Shown here: positions 1-6,463 of the stretch, in pieces
Numbering within the stretch: the first letter of the stretch is position 1
How the letters are laid out: every line of letters starts with the position of its first letter
Assembly: GCA_003512365.1 (NCBI GenBank)
Contig: DORI01000038.1
Location: forward strand, 1,848 to 9,367
Direction: 5' to 3'
Length of the DNA: 7,520 nt
DNA from: Crocinitomicaceae bacterium
GTDB taxonomy: Bacteria > Bacteroidota > Bacteroidia > Flavobacteriales_D > Crocinitomicaceae
Made by a program: the position numbers and the translations under genes
The notes under the pieces: generated by a model
What the model saw: only the letters and a program-made list of their open reading frames with translations
Told to the model about the DNA's origin: nothing
Database searches by the model: none

Positions 1-1237
1 GGATGAACCTTTTCTAAAGAATTTCAAGCAGCTAAACATGTTAAAATTGCGCGCAGGATACGGTGTAACAGGTCAACAAGATGGTATTGGTGATTATGCT
101 TATATTTCTAATTACTTTATTGGTAGTCAAACTGCACAATATATTTTTGGACCAGACACCTTATTGGTGTTTAGACCATCAGGGTTCGATGCCAATTTGC
201 GTTGGGAAACAACAACCTCTTACAATATAGGTCTTGACTTTGGAATTTTGAAAGATAGATTCTCCGGTTCAGTTGATGTTTATCGTAAAATAACGACCGA
301 TTTACTTGCAGTTGTGCCTGTAGCAGCGGGTACTAATTTTACGAATGAAATCCTAACCAACGTTGGAAGCATGAAAAATCAAGGAATTGAATTTTCTATC
401 AACGCTGGACTATTTGCGAATAAGAATTCTCGTTTAGATTTAATGGCCAATGCTTCACATAACCTTAACCGTGTGGTTAAATTATCTCAAATCGAAGATC
501 CAGATGCTGTTGGTGTTCAAGTTGGCGGTATATCAGGTGGAATTGGAAACACCGTTCAAGTTCACAGAGTTGGTTACCCAACATTCTCCTTTTTGTTGTT
601 CGAGCAACTATATGACCAGAACGGACAGGTAATTCAAGTTGGACAGCAAGCTAACATCGATATAAATAACGATGGTCAAATTACGGCGGCAGACAAGTGG
701 AAAGATATTCACGCTTATGTGGACAGAAATGGTGATGGTGTTATTAACATTAAAGACCGCTATATTTATAATCAGTCTGTTCCGAATTGGTTCTTAGGTC
801 TTTCCTTGAATTATCAGTATAAAAATTGGTCATTTGGTGCTTCAATGCGAAGTGAATTAGGTGGTCATATATACAACAACATTCATTCAAATGCCGGTAC
901 ATTTCAATCAGTTAATGGTACACAAGGGTATTTAAACAACATTAGTTCGTTGTATTACGAAGATGAAATTCAAAAAATTGCAACGAATCAATTATTGAGC
1001 GATCATTACATGGAAAAAGCTGATTTTCTTCGTATGGATTTCTTTAGCGTTGGTTACAATTTTGGTAAATTAAAGTATTTCGGAGAAAAAGTAGGATTGA
1101 ACGCTACTTTCGTAATTAACAACGTATTCGTATTGACAAATTATTCTGGGCTAGATCCAGAAATTGGTGGAGGGATAGATAACAACATTTATCCTCGACC
1201 ACGTGTTTATTCATTGAATTTATCATTTGATTTTTAA
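1..1237 (+). CDS. SusC/RagA-type TonB-dependent outer-membrane transporter, C-terminal part (5' truncated)
   Basis: The open frame runs in from the window edge (first full codon at base 2) and gives 411 residues, so the methionine at base 38 is internal and not the start. The visible part is the later beta-barrel of a SusC-like transporter, which imports oligosaccharides or other large ligands across the outer membrane using TonB energy. Typical family stretches are LRAGYGVTGQQ near residue 16, WETTTSYNIGLDFGIL, NVGSMKNQGIEFSINA, ADFLRMDFFSVGYNFGK and the end GGIDNNIYPRPRVYSLNLSFDF region, closing on the terminal Phe expected of a BAM-inserted barrel. The plug domain, the TonB box and any N-terminal carboxypeptidase-like domain lie outside the window. 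Two acidic DxNxDG loops (fragment residues 220-232 and 241-253) look like calcium-binding loops. susD follows 11 bp after the stop, so the two are almost certainly cotranscribed. Family assignment is secure; the substrate is unknown. Confidence 0.95.
   Translation, partial: DEPFLKNFKQLNMLKLRAGYGVTGQQDGIGDYAYISNYFIGSQTAQYIFGPDTLLVFRPSGFDANLRWETTTSYNIGLDFGILKDRFSGSVDVYRKITTDLLAVVPVAAGTNFTNEILTNVGSMKNQGIEFSINAGLFANKNSRLDLMANASHNLNRVVKLSQIEDPDAVGVQVGGISGGIGNTVQVHRVGYPTFSFLLFEQLYDQNGQVIQVGQQANIDINNDGQITAADKWKDIHAYVDRNGDGVINIKDRYIYNQSVPNWFLGLSLNYQYKNWSFGASMRSELGGHIYNNIHSNAGTFQSVNGTQGYLNNISSLYYEDEIQKIATNQLLSDHYMEKADFLRMDFFSVGYNFGKLKYFGEKVGLNATFVINNVFVLTNYSGLDPEIGGGIDNNIYPRPRVYSLNLSFDF
659..760 (+). 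other. Twin EF-hand/dockerin-like DxNxDG loops inside the SusC barrel
   Basis: Two 13-residue segments, DINNDGQITAADK (659-697) and DRNGDGVINIKDR (722-760), each have the D-x-N-x-D-G-x-I-x-x-x-D spacing of a calcium-binding loop. They are separated by eight residues. SusC-type proteins often carry one such loop before the conserved PxWxxGxSxxxxYKxW stretch, which here follows as VPNWFLGLSLNYQYKNW. Calcium binding is inferred from the pattern only. Confidence 0.6.
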
Positions 1238-1248
1238 TTGTTTGTACT

Positions 1249-2835
1249 ATGAAAAAAACAATTTTCCCATCCCTTTTGGTAGTAGCGGTAGCTCTTGCAT
1301 CCATTACATCTTGCAAGAAACAGCTCAATCAAACACCCATGTATGGATTGAATGCTGAAAAAGTTTATAGCGATCCTAACAATTACATCAATGTACTAGC
1401 AAAGTTATACTCAGGATTGTCTATGACAGGAATCCAAGGTCCTGCAGGAGCTGGAGATATTGCCGGAATTGACGAAGGATTTTCGGCTTATGTTCGTGTA
1501 TTGTGGAATCTTCAAGAACTACCTACAGATGAGGCACTTTGTGGTTGGTCAGACCCTGGAATTCCTGCACTTAACAAAAGCGATTGGTCAGCAGATGATG
1601 GTTGGATCAAAGGAATGTATTACCGAATTTATTACCAAATTACCTTGTGTAATGAGTTTATATGGCAATCTCGCGATGAAAAGTTAGCAGAACGAGGTTT
1701 CTCTCAAGCGGATGTAGAAAGAATTAGAACCTACAGAAACGAGGCAAGATTCTTACGTGCCTTGAGTTATTACCACGCTATGGATTTATTTGGAAATATT
1801 CCTTTTGTTGATGAAAATGATCGTGTTGGAGCATTTCAACCTGATCGTATCGACAGAGCTTCCTTGTTCGCTTACATAGAAGAAGAATTGAAGGGAATAG
1901 AAGATGTATTGCTAGAGCCAGGAGCTGCTCCCTATGGAAGAGCCACTAAATCTGCTGCGCATGCGCTATTGGCCAAATTGTATTTGAATGCGGAAGTTTA
2001 TACAAATACAGCGCGTTACGCAGATTGCAAAACTTATTGTGAGAAGATTATTAGTGCTGGAGCTTTTCAATTAGATGACGTATACCAAGATATGTTCTTG
2101 GCTGACAATCACACATCTCCAGAAATTATCTTCCCAGTAGTATATGATGGTCTTTATGCCCAAACGTGGGGAGGAACAACCTATTTAGTTTGTGGGGCAC
2201 TTGGCGGCGCCATGAATGCGGCTAATTATGGCGTAAATGGAAAATGGGGAGGTTTACGAGTAACGCCACAATTTGTAAATAAATTCCCGGATTCTACCTT
2301 AGATTCTCGTTACCTGTTCTACAGAACCGGGCAACAGCTAAATTTTTCGGCACCGACTCAATTGGCTCAATTCAACTATGGATACGCATTTCCAAAATTT
2401 AAAAATAAAACGAAAGCTGGATTGAATGGATCAAATAACGCGAACTCTGCGCACGTTGATATCGATTTTCCAATGTTTAGGTTGGCGGATGTTTACCTGA
2501 TGTTAGCAGAATCTTCATTTAGATTAGGTGACCAAGCTACTGCCCTTCAATATGTAAATCTAATACGTACGCGAGCATACAACACGAGCGCTTTTAATGT
2601 AGCATCCCTTTCTTTAGATGTTATACTTGACGAAAGAGCACGTGAACTTAGTTGGGAAGCAACTCGACGAACTGATTTAATTCGATTTGGCAAATTTACC
2701 GGTGGAGACTACGTTTGGTCTTTTAAAGGCGGAGAAGTTGATGGTATTGCAACCGAAGCATTTAAAAATTTATATCCAATTCCGAATGCTGATTTAGGTT
2801 TAAATCCTAACCTTATTCAAAACCCAGGTTACTAA
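1249..2835 (+). CDS. SusD/RagB-family outer-membrane lipoprotein (nutrient binding)
   Basis: The 528-residue product is of normal SusD length. SusD proteins are surface lipoproteins that cap the SusC barrel and present ligand to it. The N-terminus (KK, hydrophobic stretch, then ITSC) is a lipoprotein signal peptide with Cys22 as the lipidated residue, which fixes the start at 1249. Family marks in order are NEARFLRALSYYHAMDLFG (164-182) with NIPFV, GRATKSAAHALLAKLYLNA (230-248) in the TPR-like helices, FPMFRLADVYLMLAES (407-422), NLIRTRA (437-443), the ILDERARELSWE helix (459-470) with RRTDLIRFGKF, and the closing LYPIPNADLGLNPNLIQNPGY segment (509-528). The region QELPTDEALCGWSDPG (89-104) puts Trp100 near where Bacteroides thetaiotaomicron SusD has a maltooligosaccharide-stacking Trp. 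This hints at an alpha-glucan ligand but does not prove it. The gene starts 11 bp after susC and ends at a terminator, with no glycan-degrading enzyme gene downstream. Confidence 0.96.
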   Translation: MKKTIFPSLLVVAVALASITSCKKQLNQTPMYGLNAEKVYSDPNNYINVLAKLYSGLSMTGIQGPAGAGDIAGIDEGFSAYVRVLWNLQELPTDEALCGWSDPGIPALNKSDWSADDGWIKGMYYRIYYQITLCNEFIWQSRDEKLAERGFSQADVERIRTYRNEARFLRALSYYHAMDLFGNIPFVDENDRVGAFQPDRIDRASLFAYIEEELKGIEDVLLEPGAAPYGRATKSAAHALLAKLYLNAEVYTNTARYADCKTYCEKIISAGAFQLDDVYQDMFLADNHTSPEIIFPVVYDGLYAQTWGGTTYLVCGALGGAMNAANYGVNGKWGGLRVTPQFVNKFPDSTLDSRYLFYRTGQQLNFSAPTQLAQFNYGYAFPKFKNKTKAGLNGSNNANSAHVDIDFPMFRLADVYLMLAESSFRLGDQATALQYVNLIRTRAYNTSAFNVASLSLDVILDERARELSWEATRRTDLIRFGKFTGGDYVWSFKGGEVDGIATEAFKNLYPIPNADLGLNPNLIQNPGY

Positions 2836-2857
2836 AGAATATATTTGTTGATTGGTG

Positions 2858-2894
2858 AAAAAGGAAGTTTGAAGAAATTCAGCTTCCTTTTTTT
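2858..2894. terminator. Bidirectional intrinsic terminator between susD and lnt
   Basis: GGAAG (2863-2867) pairs with CTTCC (2883-2887), and TGAA (2870-2873) with TTCA (2878-2881), around a GAAA loop, with a small internal loop between the two helices. The hairpin is flanked by AAAAA (2858-2862) on the left and TTTTTTT (2888-2894) on the right. It therefore reads as a terminator for susD on the plus strand and for lnt on the minus strand. The T-run overlaps the first two bases of the lnt stop codon (2893-2895). Confidence 0.8.
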
Positions 2895-4500
2895 ATGCTT
2901 TTTTTCGTCTGAATTGTCGATACAATGTTAAAGTTAAGGCTACCAGCGTAGCTACAAGAGCATTTTTTCCAAGGTAATCACCATGTTGCGTATAAAATGT
3001 TTTTTCAGCTGAGAGCGAAATCTCTTGATCGATGGTAGCAGGTACCCAATAACCTGTCTCTTGTGCAATTTCACCGGTAGGACTTATGAATCCACTTTTT
3101 CCAGTATTTGCAGAGCGAACAACCCATCTGCGATTTTCGATAGCTCGAAGTCTAGCCAAACTAAAATGTTGTTTGTATCCAGGAGAATCACCCCACCATC
3201 CATCATTTGTGATGATACAAATGGCCTCAGCACCCTTGTTGCACTGTTCAGCAACAAACTCACCGTAAATAGATTCGTAACAAACTACTGGCGCAAAAAT
3301 GCCTTTACTACTACGAATAACTTTTGGTTCATTTTCAATACCTAAGGATCCGGAAGTGCCTCCATTTTGTAGGGCGAAATTTTCTAAAAATGGCAACCAA
3401 CTTGCAAATGGAATTTTCTCAACCCCTAATACCAACTTTGATTTATGGATCAGTGTTTTTTCCATTAAATTGTTCATAAACAGAGAAGTATTGTAATTCT
3501 CTAAGTAACCATTTCCTTCAGCTATAGGTTTCGCTGCAGAAGACACTTTTTCTTTGAATAAATTTGATGTGGCAGCTCCGACTAAAAATTCTGTTTCAGG
3601 CCAATTTTTCTTTTCTTCTGTCATCATTTTTATAACACCAAATTCATCGATGTACTCCTCCCAAATATCTGCACTCAACATGGTTTCCGGACCCATAACC
3701 AAATCAATTTTTTTCGACTGGTAAGGAGCGATCATACTATAAAATTTTGCCAACTGATCTTCAGGTGTATATGAGGGAGAGAATTTCTCGTTATACGGGT
3801 CAATATTAGGCTGAACAGCTAAGACATGTAATGTTCTCGAAGTATCCTCCTCATAAGAACTTAAAAGCAAATAGGATATAACAAATGGTGTTATAAGAAG
3901 TGAGACTGAACTGATCCCAAGAGGAAGCAAAGATTTGGGTTCATTTGTAGTTTTCCACTTAAGGAATAATTTCAATAATAAAGCATTAATTAAGAGTATC
4001 CAAAGACTACCACCTAACACTCCTGTGTATTCATACCATTGAATCCAATTGGGTAATTCTGAAAAAACATTTCCCATAGTAAGCCATGGCCACGATAATT
4101 CCCAATTGAAATGACTATACTCGAAGGCTACCCAAACGATAGGAAAAAACAAAAAATCATAGGTCGAAGCACTTCGTTTACGCAGAAAATGAAAAAGAAG
4201 AAAGGCCAAAGCCATAAGTAACGAGTTGAAAACAAAGGCCAATACTCCTCCAACAGAGGTAGAATTCCAAATCCACCAGGTGCTTCCCAAATTGTAAATA
4301 AAAAAACTCCAATAGGCATGAACGAATACATGTCGCCCACTTTTAGAATTCTCCGATAACTTATTTTCAACGAGAAGTAAGGGTATCCAAGCAATGAAGA
4401 TGAGCGGCATTAAACTTCCACTAAATGGAAACGAGATCGTAAGTAACAGGCCTGTCAAGGTGGAAAATGCATAGCGCTGTTTTTTAGAAAGTGAAGTCAT
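2893..4500 (-). CDS. lnt: Apolipoprotein N-acyltransferase
   Basis: Lnt is an inner-membrane enzyme that transfers an acyl chain from phospholipid to the free amino group of the N-terminal cysteine of apolipoproteins, a late step of triacyl-lipoprotein maturation. The 535-residue product (E. coli 512) has hydrophobic helices over about residues 11-214, then a periplasmic nitrilase-like domain at about 223-500, then a C-terminal helix near 511-527. The catalytic triad is visible: Glu272 in GPETM, Lys353 in HKSKLV and Cys407 in VVCYES. Glu361, in the position of the conserved Glu of the LVPFGE loop, is also present. NDGWWGDSPGYKQHFSLARLRAIENRR (432-458) and SANTGKSGFISPTGEI (463-478) are strong family signatures. 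The loop reads LVLGVE, with Leu358 where Pro is usual. The gene converges on susD and ends in the shared terminator. A TAAATTTG box lies four bases before the ATG, so the transcript may be almost leaderless. Confidence 0.95.
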   Translation of the reverse strand: MTSLSKKQRYAFSTLTGLLLTISFPFSGSLMPLIFIAWIPLLLVENKLSENSKSGRHVFVHAYWSFFIYNLGSTWWIWNSTSVGGVLAFVFNSLLMALAFLLFHFLRKRSASTYDFLFFPIVWVAFEYSHFNWELSWPWLTMGNVFSELPNWIQWYEYTGVLGGSLWILLINALLLKLFLKWKTTNEPKSLLPLGISSVSLLITPFVISYLLLSSYEEDTSRTLHVLAVQPNIDPYNEKFSPSYTPEDQLAKFYSMIAPYQSKKIDLVMGPETMLSADIWEEYIDEFGVIKMMTEEKKNWPETEFLVGAATSNLFKEKVSSAAKPIAEGNGYLENYNTSLFMNNLMEKTLIHKSKLVLGVEKIPFASWLPFLENFALQNGGTSGSLGIENEPKVIRSSKGIFAPVVCYESIYGEFVAEQCNKGAEAICIITNDGWWGDSPGYKQHFSLARLRAIENRRWVVRSANTGKSGFISPTGEIAQETGYWVPATIDQEISLSAEKTFYTQHGDYLGKNALVATLVALTLTLYRQFRRKKA

Positions 4501-4504
4501 GCGA

Positions 4505-4512
4505 CAAATTTA
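4505..4512 (-). promoter_or_regulatory. Putative -7 promoter element of lnt
   Basis: On the minus strand this is TAAATTTG, a match to the Bacteroidota -7 consensus TAnnTTTG. It lies four bases (TCGC) before the lnt ATG, which would place the transcription start at or next to the initiation codon. No TTG is visible 19-21 bases upstream, so the -33 element is absent or degenerate. The rest of 4513-4579 shows no other recognisable signal. Confidence 0.4.
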
Positions 4513-4579
4513 ATAGAGAAATTTTGTTATTGTATTTAGCGAATGGAAACTTATTGTATTCTATTGATTAAGTTAATGC

Positions 4580-4609
4580 AAAAAAAAAGCTGCTCTTTCG
4601 AACAGCTTT
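4580..4609 (-). terminator. Intrinsic terminator of the rplU-rpmA operon
   Basis: Read on the minus strand, AAAGCTGTTC (4609-4600) pairs with GAGCAGCTTT (4595-4586). This is a ten-base-pair stem with a single G-U pair, closed by a GAAA tetraloop. The stem's last T residues and the following bases form a nine-T run (4588-4580). It begins 19 bases past the rpmA stop codon and isolates the ribosomal operon from lnt. Confidence 0.92.
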
Positions 4610-4628
4610 CTTACCATTATGTATTCAA

Positions 4629-4901
4629 TTATGCTTCGGCTCCTTTTTCAAACGGAACAACAGAAACAAATGAACGATTGTCTTTCTTCTTACGGAATTC
4701 TACTAAACCATCCGTTAATGCAAATAATGTATGATCTTTACCAATGCCTACATTATTCCCAGGATGATGTTGTGTGCCTCTTTGACGAACAATAATGTTT
4801 CCAGCAATAGCTGCTTGTCCTCCAAAAATTTTCACACCCAAACGTTTGCTATGGGATTCACGACCGTTTTTCGAACTACCAACTCCTTTTTTGTGTGCCA
4901 T
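4629..4901 (-). CDS. rpmA: 50S ribosomal protein bL27
   Basis: The 90-residue basic protein begins MAHKKGVGSSKNGRES, the flexible N-terminus of bL27 that reaches towards the peptidyl-transferase centre and helps position tRNA. It contains the family signature GNIIVRQRGTQHHPG (34-48). The sequence starts directly at MAHKKG, so it lacks the cleavable N-terminal extension known from Firmicutes L27. At 90 residues it is close to the usual bacterial length of about 85. It follows rplU by 29 bp on the same strand in the widely conserved L21-L27 order, and a strong hairpin terminator lies just downstream. No Shine-Dalgarno sequence is evident in the AT-rich spacer. Confidence 0.97.
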   Translation of the reverse strand: MAHKKGVGSSKNGRESHSKRLGVKIFGGQAAIAGNIIVRQRGTQHHPGNNVGIGKDHTLFALTDGLVEFRKKKDNRSFVSVVPFEKGAEA

Positions 4902-4930
4902 CGTCTTATGTTTTTATTCGCTAAGCGAGA

Positions 4931-5242
4931 TTATGCTTTAATATCTTTAATACTGATCGCCGTAAACTGTTGACGGTGACCGTTGCTTTTTTGGTAACCT
5001 TTTCTTCTTTTCTTTTTGAAAACGATTACTTTGTCTCCTTTCACATGGTCAAGGACTTCTGCGGTGACTTTTGCACCTTCTATAGCCGGGGCGCCAACTG
5101 AAATTTTACCACCGTTATCAACTAATAAAACTCGATCAAATTCTACTTTAGAACCAGTTTCAGCTGATAATCTGTGTACAAATACCTTTTGGTCTTTTTG
5201 CACTTTGAACTGCTGCCCTGCTATCTCTACAATTGCGTACAT
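4931..5242 (-). CDS. rplU: 50S ribosomal protein bL21
   Basis: The 103-residue product matches bL21 in length and sequence. It begins MYAIVEIAGQQFKV, has the central VGAPAIEGAKVTAEVLDHVKGDKVIVFKKK stretch, and carries the C-terminal signature region at residues 76-94, ending KSNGHRQQFT. bL21 binds 23S rRNA during assembly of the large subunit. The ATG at 5240-5242 gives the normal N-terminus. The gene leads the rplU-rpmA operon, with a near-perfect Bacteroidota promoter whose -7 box lies 26 bp upstream of the start. Confidence 0.97.
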   Translation of the reverse strand: MYAIVEIAGQQFKVQKDQKVFVHRLSAETGSKVEFDRVLLVDNGGKISVGAPAIEGAKVTAEVLDHVKGDKVIVFKKKRRKGYQKSNGHRQQFTAISIKDIKA

Positions 5243-5268
5243 ATAGCTAATTTTTAAATTTAGGATTG

Positions 5269-5299
5269 CAAAGATACGATATTATCCTTATTCAGCAAA
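5269..5299 (-). promoter_or_regulatory. Promoter of rplU-rpmA (Bacteroidota -33/-7 type)
   Basis: On the minus strand a -33 TTTG (5299-5296) is followed by a 19-base spacer and a -7 TATCTTTG (5276-5269). This fits the TTTG-N19-TAnnTTTG form recognised by the housekeeping sigma factor of Bacteroidota. The predicted transcription start, a few bases below 5269, leaves a leader of about 20 bases. The rest of the 97-bp gap to the permease gene shows no clear terminator for that gene. Confidence 0.78.
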
Positions 5300-5339
5300 C
5301 TAAATTACACGAATTATTTCTGTTGAGAACGATTGTATT

Positions 5340-6257
5340 TTATTTACTTGATTTTAGCTTAAGTAAACCCGGTAAATTAGCCAAAAGAATACCGAAGAGA
5401 ATGATAAACATAGAGCCAATTTGCGCTGCTGTAATAACTTCGCCAAAACGCCAACCAATCAAAACCGAAACGATGGGCATTAAGTATGTCACACTACTTG
5501 CGAACAATGCCGATGACAAACGAATAGTAGCATTGAAGAAAATGGTAGCGATGGTTGTTCCAAATAGAGCGAGAACAATTATCGCGTATAGTCCATCAGA
5601 AGCTTGGTCATTTTCTAATATCACCGTTGGTGTGTCCGTCAATAAAAAAATTAAAAAAGCAGGTATCCAAATGAAAGACAAAGAAATGCTTGTGACTTGC
5701 ATGGAGCTGTAGTGTTGTAATTTGTATTTTATGGTACTCAGGCTTATAGCGTATAATAGAGTTGCTGCAATTACAGCAAGAATATGCGTGGTATCGCCTG
5801 AAAGTGAACTTTGTTTTCCAGACAAAACAAGTAAAATAATTCCTACAGTGCCGATGCTTACTCCAATATATTGATAAGAATTTAGTCGTTGCTGAAAAAT
5901 TAGTAATCCGAGAAGAATAGTGAAAATAGGCGTGAAACTATTTAGCATACCTGCAAGGCCGGATGTGATACCTGTTTCTGCAAACGTAAATAAAAACGCA
6001 GGTAAGAAACTTCCACAAGTTCCCACAATGGAGAAATAAAGAATGTCTTTCTTCGATTGGAGCGATTTCCATCCCTTGATTGCCCAGGGTAATAAAACAC
6101 TTGAAGCAATCAGCATGCGAAGTGATCCAACTTGAGGAGCACTAAAAATTGGCTCGCCATTACTGCCATACATGCCTTTTTTCATCAATATAAATGAGCT
6201 TCCCCAGATGATGGAAAGGATAATCAATAGAATCCAGCTTTTAAGGGCGTTGGTCAT
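5340..6257 (-). CDS. EamA/DMT-superfamily permease
   Basis: The 305-residue protein is almost entirely hydrophobic and divides into about ten membrane helices (near 7-25, 42-60, 72-94, 98-121, 129-147, 157-177, 187-207, 222-241, 248-270 and 276-296). These form two EamA repeats, the usual drug/metabolite transporter fold. Family marks are IIWGSSF in helix 1 (16-22), Arg47 in the second helix region, ETG at 94-96, NSFTPIFTILLG (106-117) and, in the second repeat, SSVTYLMPIVSVLIG (254-268) with FGE (271-273). The basic tail KLKSSK is typical of a cytosolic C-terminus. Members export amino acids, metabolites or drugs, but the substrate cannot be read from the sequence. The gene is divergent from mraZ, and a TAATTTTG box lies four bases before its ATG. 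No terminator was recognised after it, so some readthrough towards rplU is possible. Confidence 0.9.
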   Translation of the reverse strand: MTNALKSWILLIILSIIWGSSFILMKKGMYGSNGEPIFSAPQVGSLRMLIASSVLLPWAIKGWKSLQSKKDILYFSIVGTCGSFLPAFLFTFAETGITSGLAGMLNSFTPIFTILLGLLIFQQRLNSYQYIGVSIGTVGIILLVLSGKQSSLSGDTTHILAVIAATLLYAISLSTIKYKLQHYSSMQVTSISLSFIWIPAFLIFLLTDTPTVILENDQASDGLYAIIVLALFGTTIATIFFNATIRLSSALFASSVTYLMPIVSVLIGWRFGEVITAAQIGSMFIILFGILLANLPGLLKLKSSK

Positions 6258-6261
6258 GCAT

Positions 6262-6269
6262 CAAAATTA
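6262..6269 (-). promoter_or_regulatory. Putative -7 promoter element of the DMT permease
   Basis: On the minus strand this reads TAATTTTG, matching TAnnTTTG, and it lies four bases (ATGC) before the permease ATG. As for lnt, no TTG lies at the expected -33 distance; the nearest is 14 bases upstream. The start of transcription would fall close to the ATG. Confidence 0.38.
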
Positions 6270-6271
6270 AG

Positions 6272-6279
6272 TCAATTGA
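6272..6279. repeat. Palindrome TCAATTGA, copy 1
   Basis: A perfect 8-bp palindrome, part of the 9-mer GTCAATTGA that recurs at 6409-6417. It sits two bases upstream of the putative -7 box of the permease. It is a possible operator half or whole site; no regulator is known. Confidence 0.4.
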
Positions 6280-6343
6280 GTGGCAACATTTCTAATCATT
6301 TTAAAACTTGTAAACGTACATTGTGAATTACGTGTTAAAAAGT

Positions 6344-6358
6344 TCCCACAAACTCCCA
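6344..6358 (-). promoter_or_regulatory. Distal MraZ-box pair (TGGGA-N5-TGGGA)
   Basis: On the minus strand TGGGA (6358-6354), GTTTG and TGGGA (6348-6344) form a direct repeat with a ten-base period. This is the TGGGN-N5-TGGGN form described for E. coli MraZ operators. The pair lies about 158-172 bp upstream of the mraZ start and points towards the divergent permease. No third copy was found at the next ten-base step on either side. Confidence 0.55.
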
Positions 6359-6409
6359 CCACAATCAAAAAAGTCAAATAAACAAAGGAATTAGCCATAT
6401 TTTTTACTG

Positions 6410-6417
6410 TCAATTGA
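6410..6417. repeat. Palindrome TCAATTGA, copy 2
   Basis: The second perfect copy of the 8-bp palindrome, again preceded by G, six bases upstream of the putative mraZ -7 box. It lies 138 bp from copy 1. Confidence 0.4.
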
Positions 6418-6423
6418 AACCAA

Positions 6424-6431
6424 TATATTTG
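6424..6431 (+). promoter_or_regulatory. Putative -7 promoter element of mraZ
   Basis: TATATTTG matches TAnnTTTG. The expected -33 position (about 6401-6404) reads TTTT, a poor match to TTTG. If used, transcription would start near 6436-6438, leaving a leader of about 80 bases that contains the proximal MraZ boxes. A weaker alternative -7, TAATTTTA at 6493-6500, would instead place those boxes over its -33 region. Confidence 0.42.
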
Positions 6432-6463
6432 CTAAACGTAGGAAGTTATCAACAATTTAAAAT

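Noticed and set aside
38..40. ATG at 38 as the start of the SusC-like gene
   Set aside because: The frame is open upstream to the window edge and the residues before it continue the conserved barrel region, so this is an internal methionine of a truncated gene.
3025..3345. 106-codon plus-strand open frame inside lnt
   Set aside because: It lies wholly antisense to the conserved nitrilase domain of Lnt and has no family likeness or start signals.
4543..4734. 63-codon plus-strand open frame across the rpmA terminator
   Set aside because: It runs through the operon terminator hairpin and into antisense rpmA, and has low-complexity coding. It is not credible as a gene.
5266..5712. 148-codon plus-strand open frame opposite the permease gene
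   Set aside because: It overlaps the clear EamA permease on the other strand and also the rplU promoter. Its product has no recognisable family and reads as an antisense shadow.
6280..6286. GTGGCAA near the permease start and ACCCA at 6500-6504 as further MraZ boxes
   Set aside because: Each is a single unit without a partner at the ten-base period, which is not enough to call an operator.
6446..6454. TTATCAACA, one mismatch from the DnaA box TTATCCACA, in the mraZ upstream region
   Set aside because: It is a single imperfect copy in AT-rich DNA with no other boxes, AT-rich repeats or dnaA/dnaN neighbours, so an origin or DnaA control is not supported.
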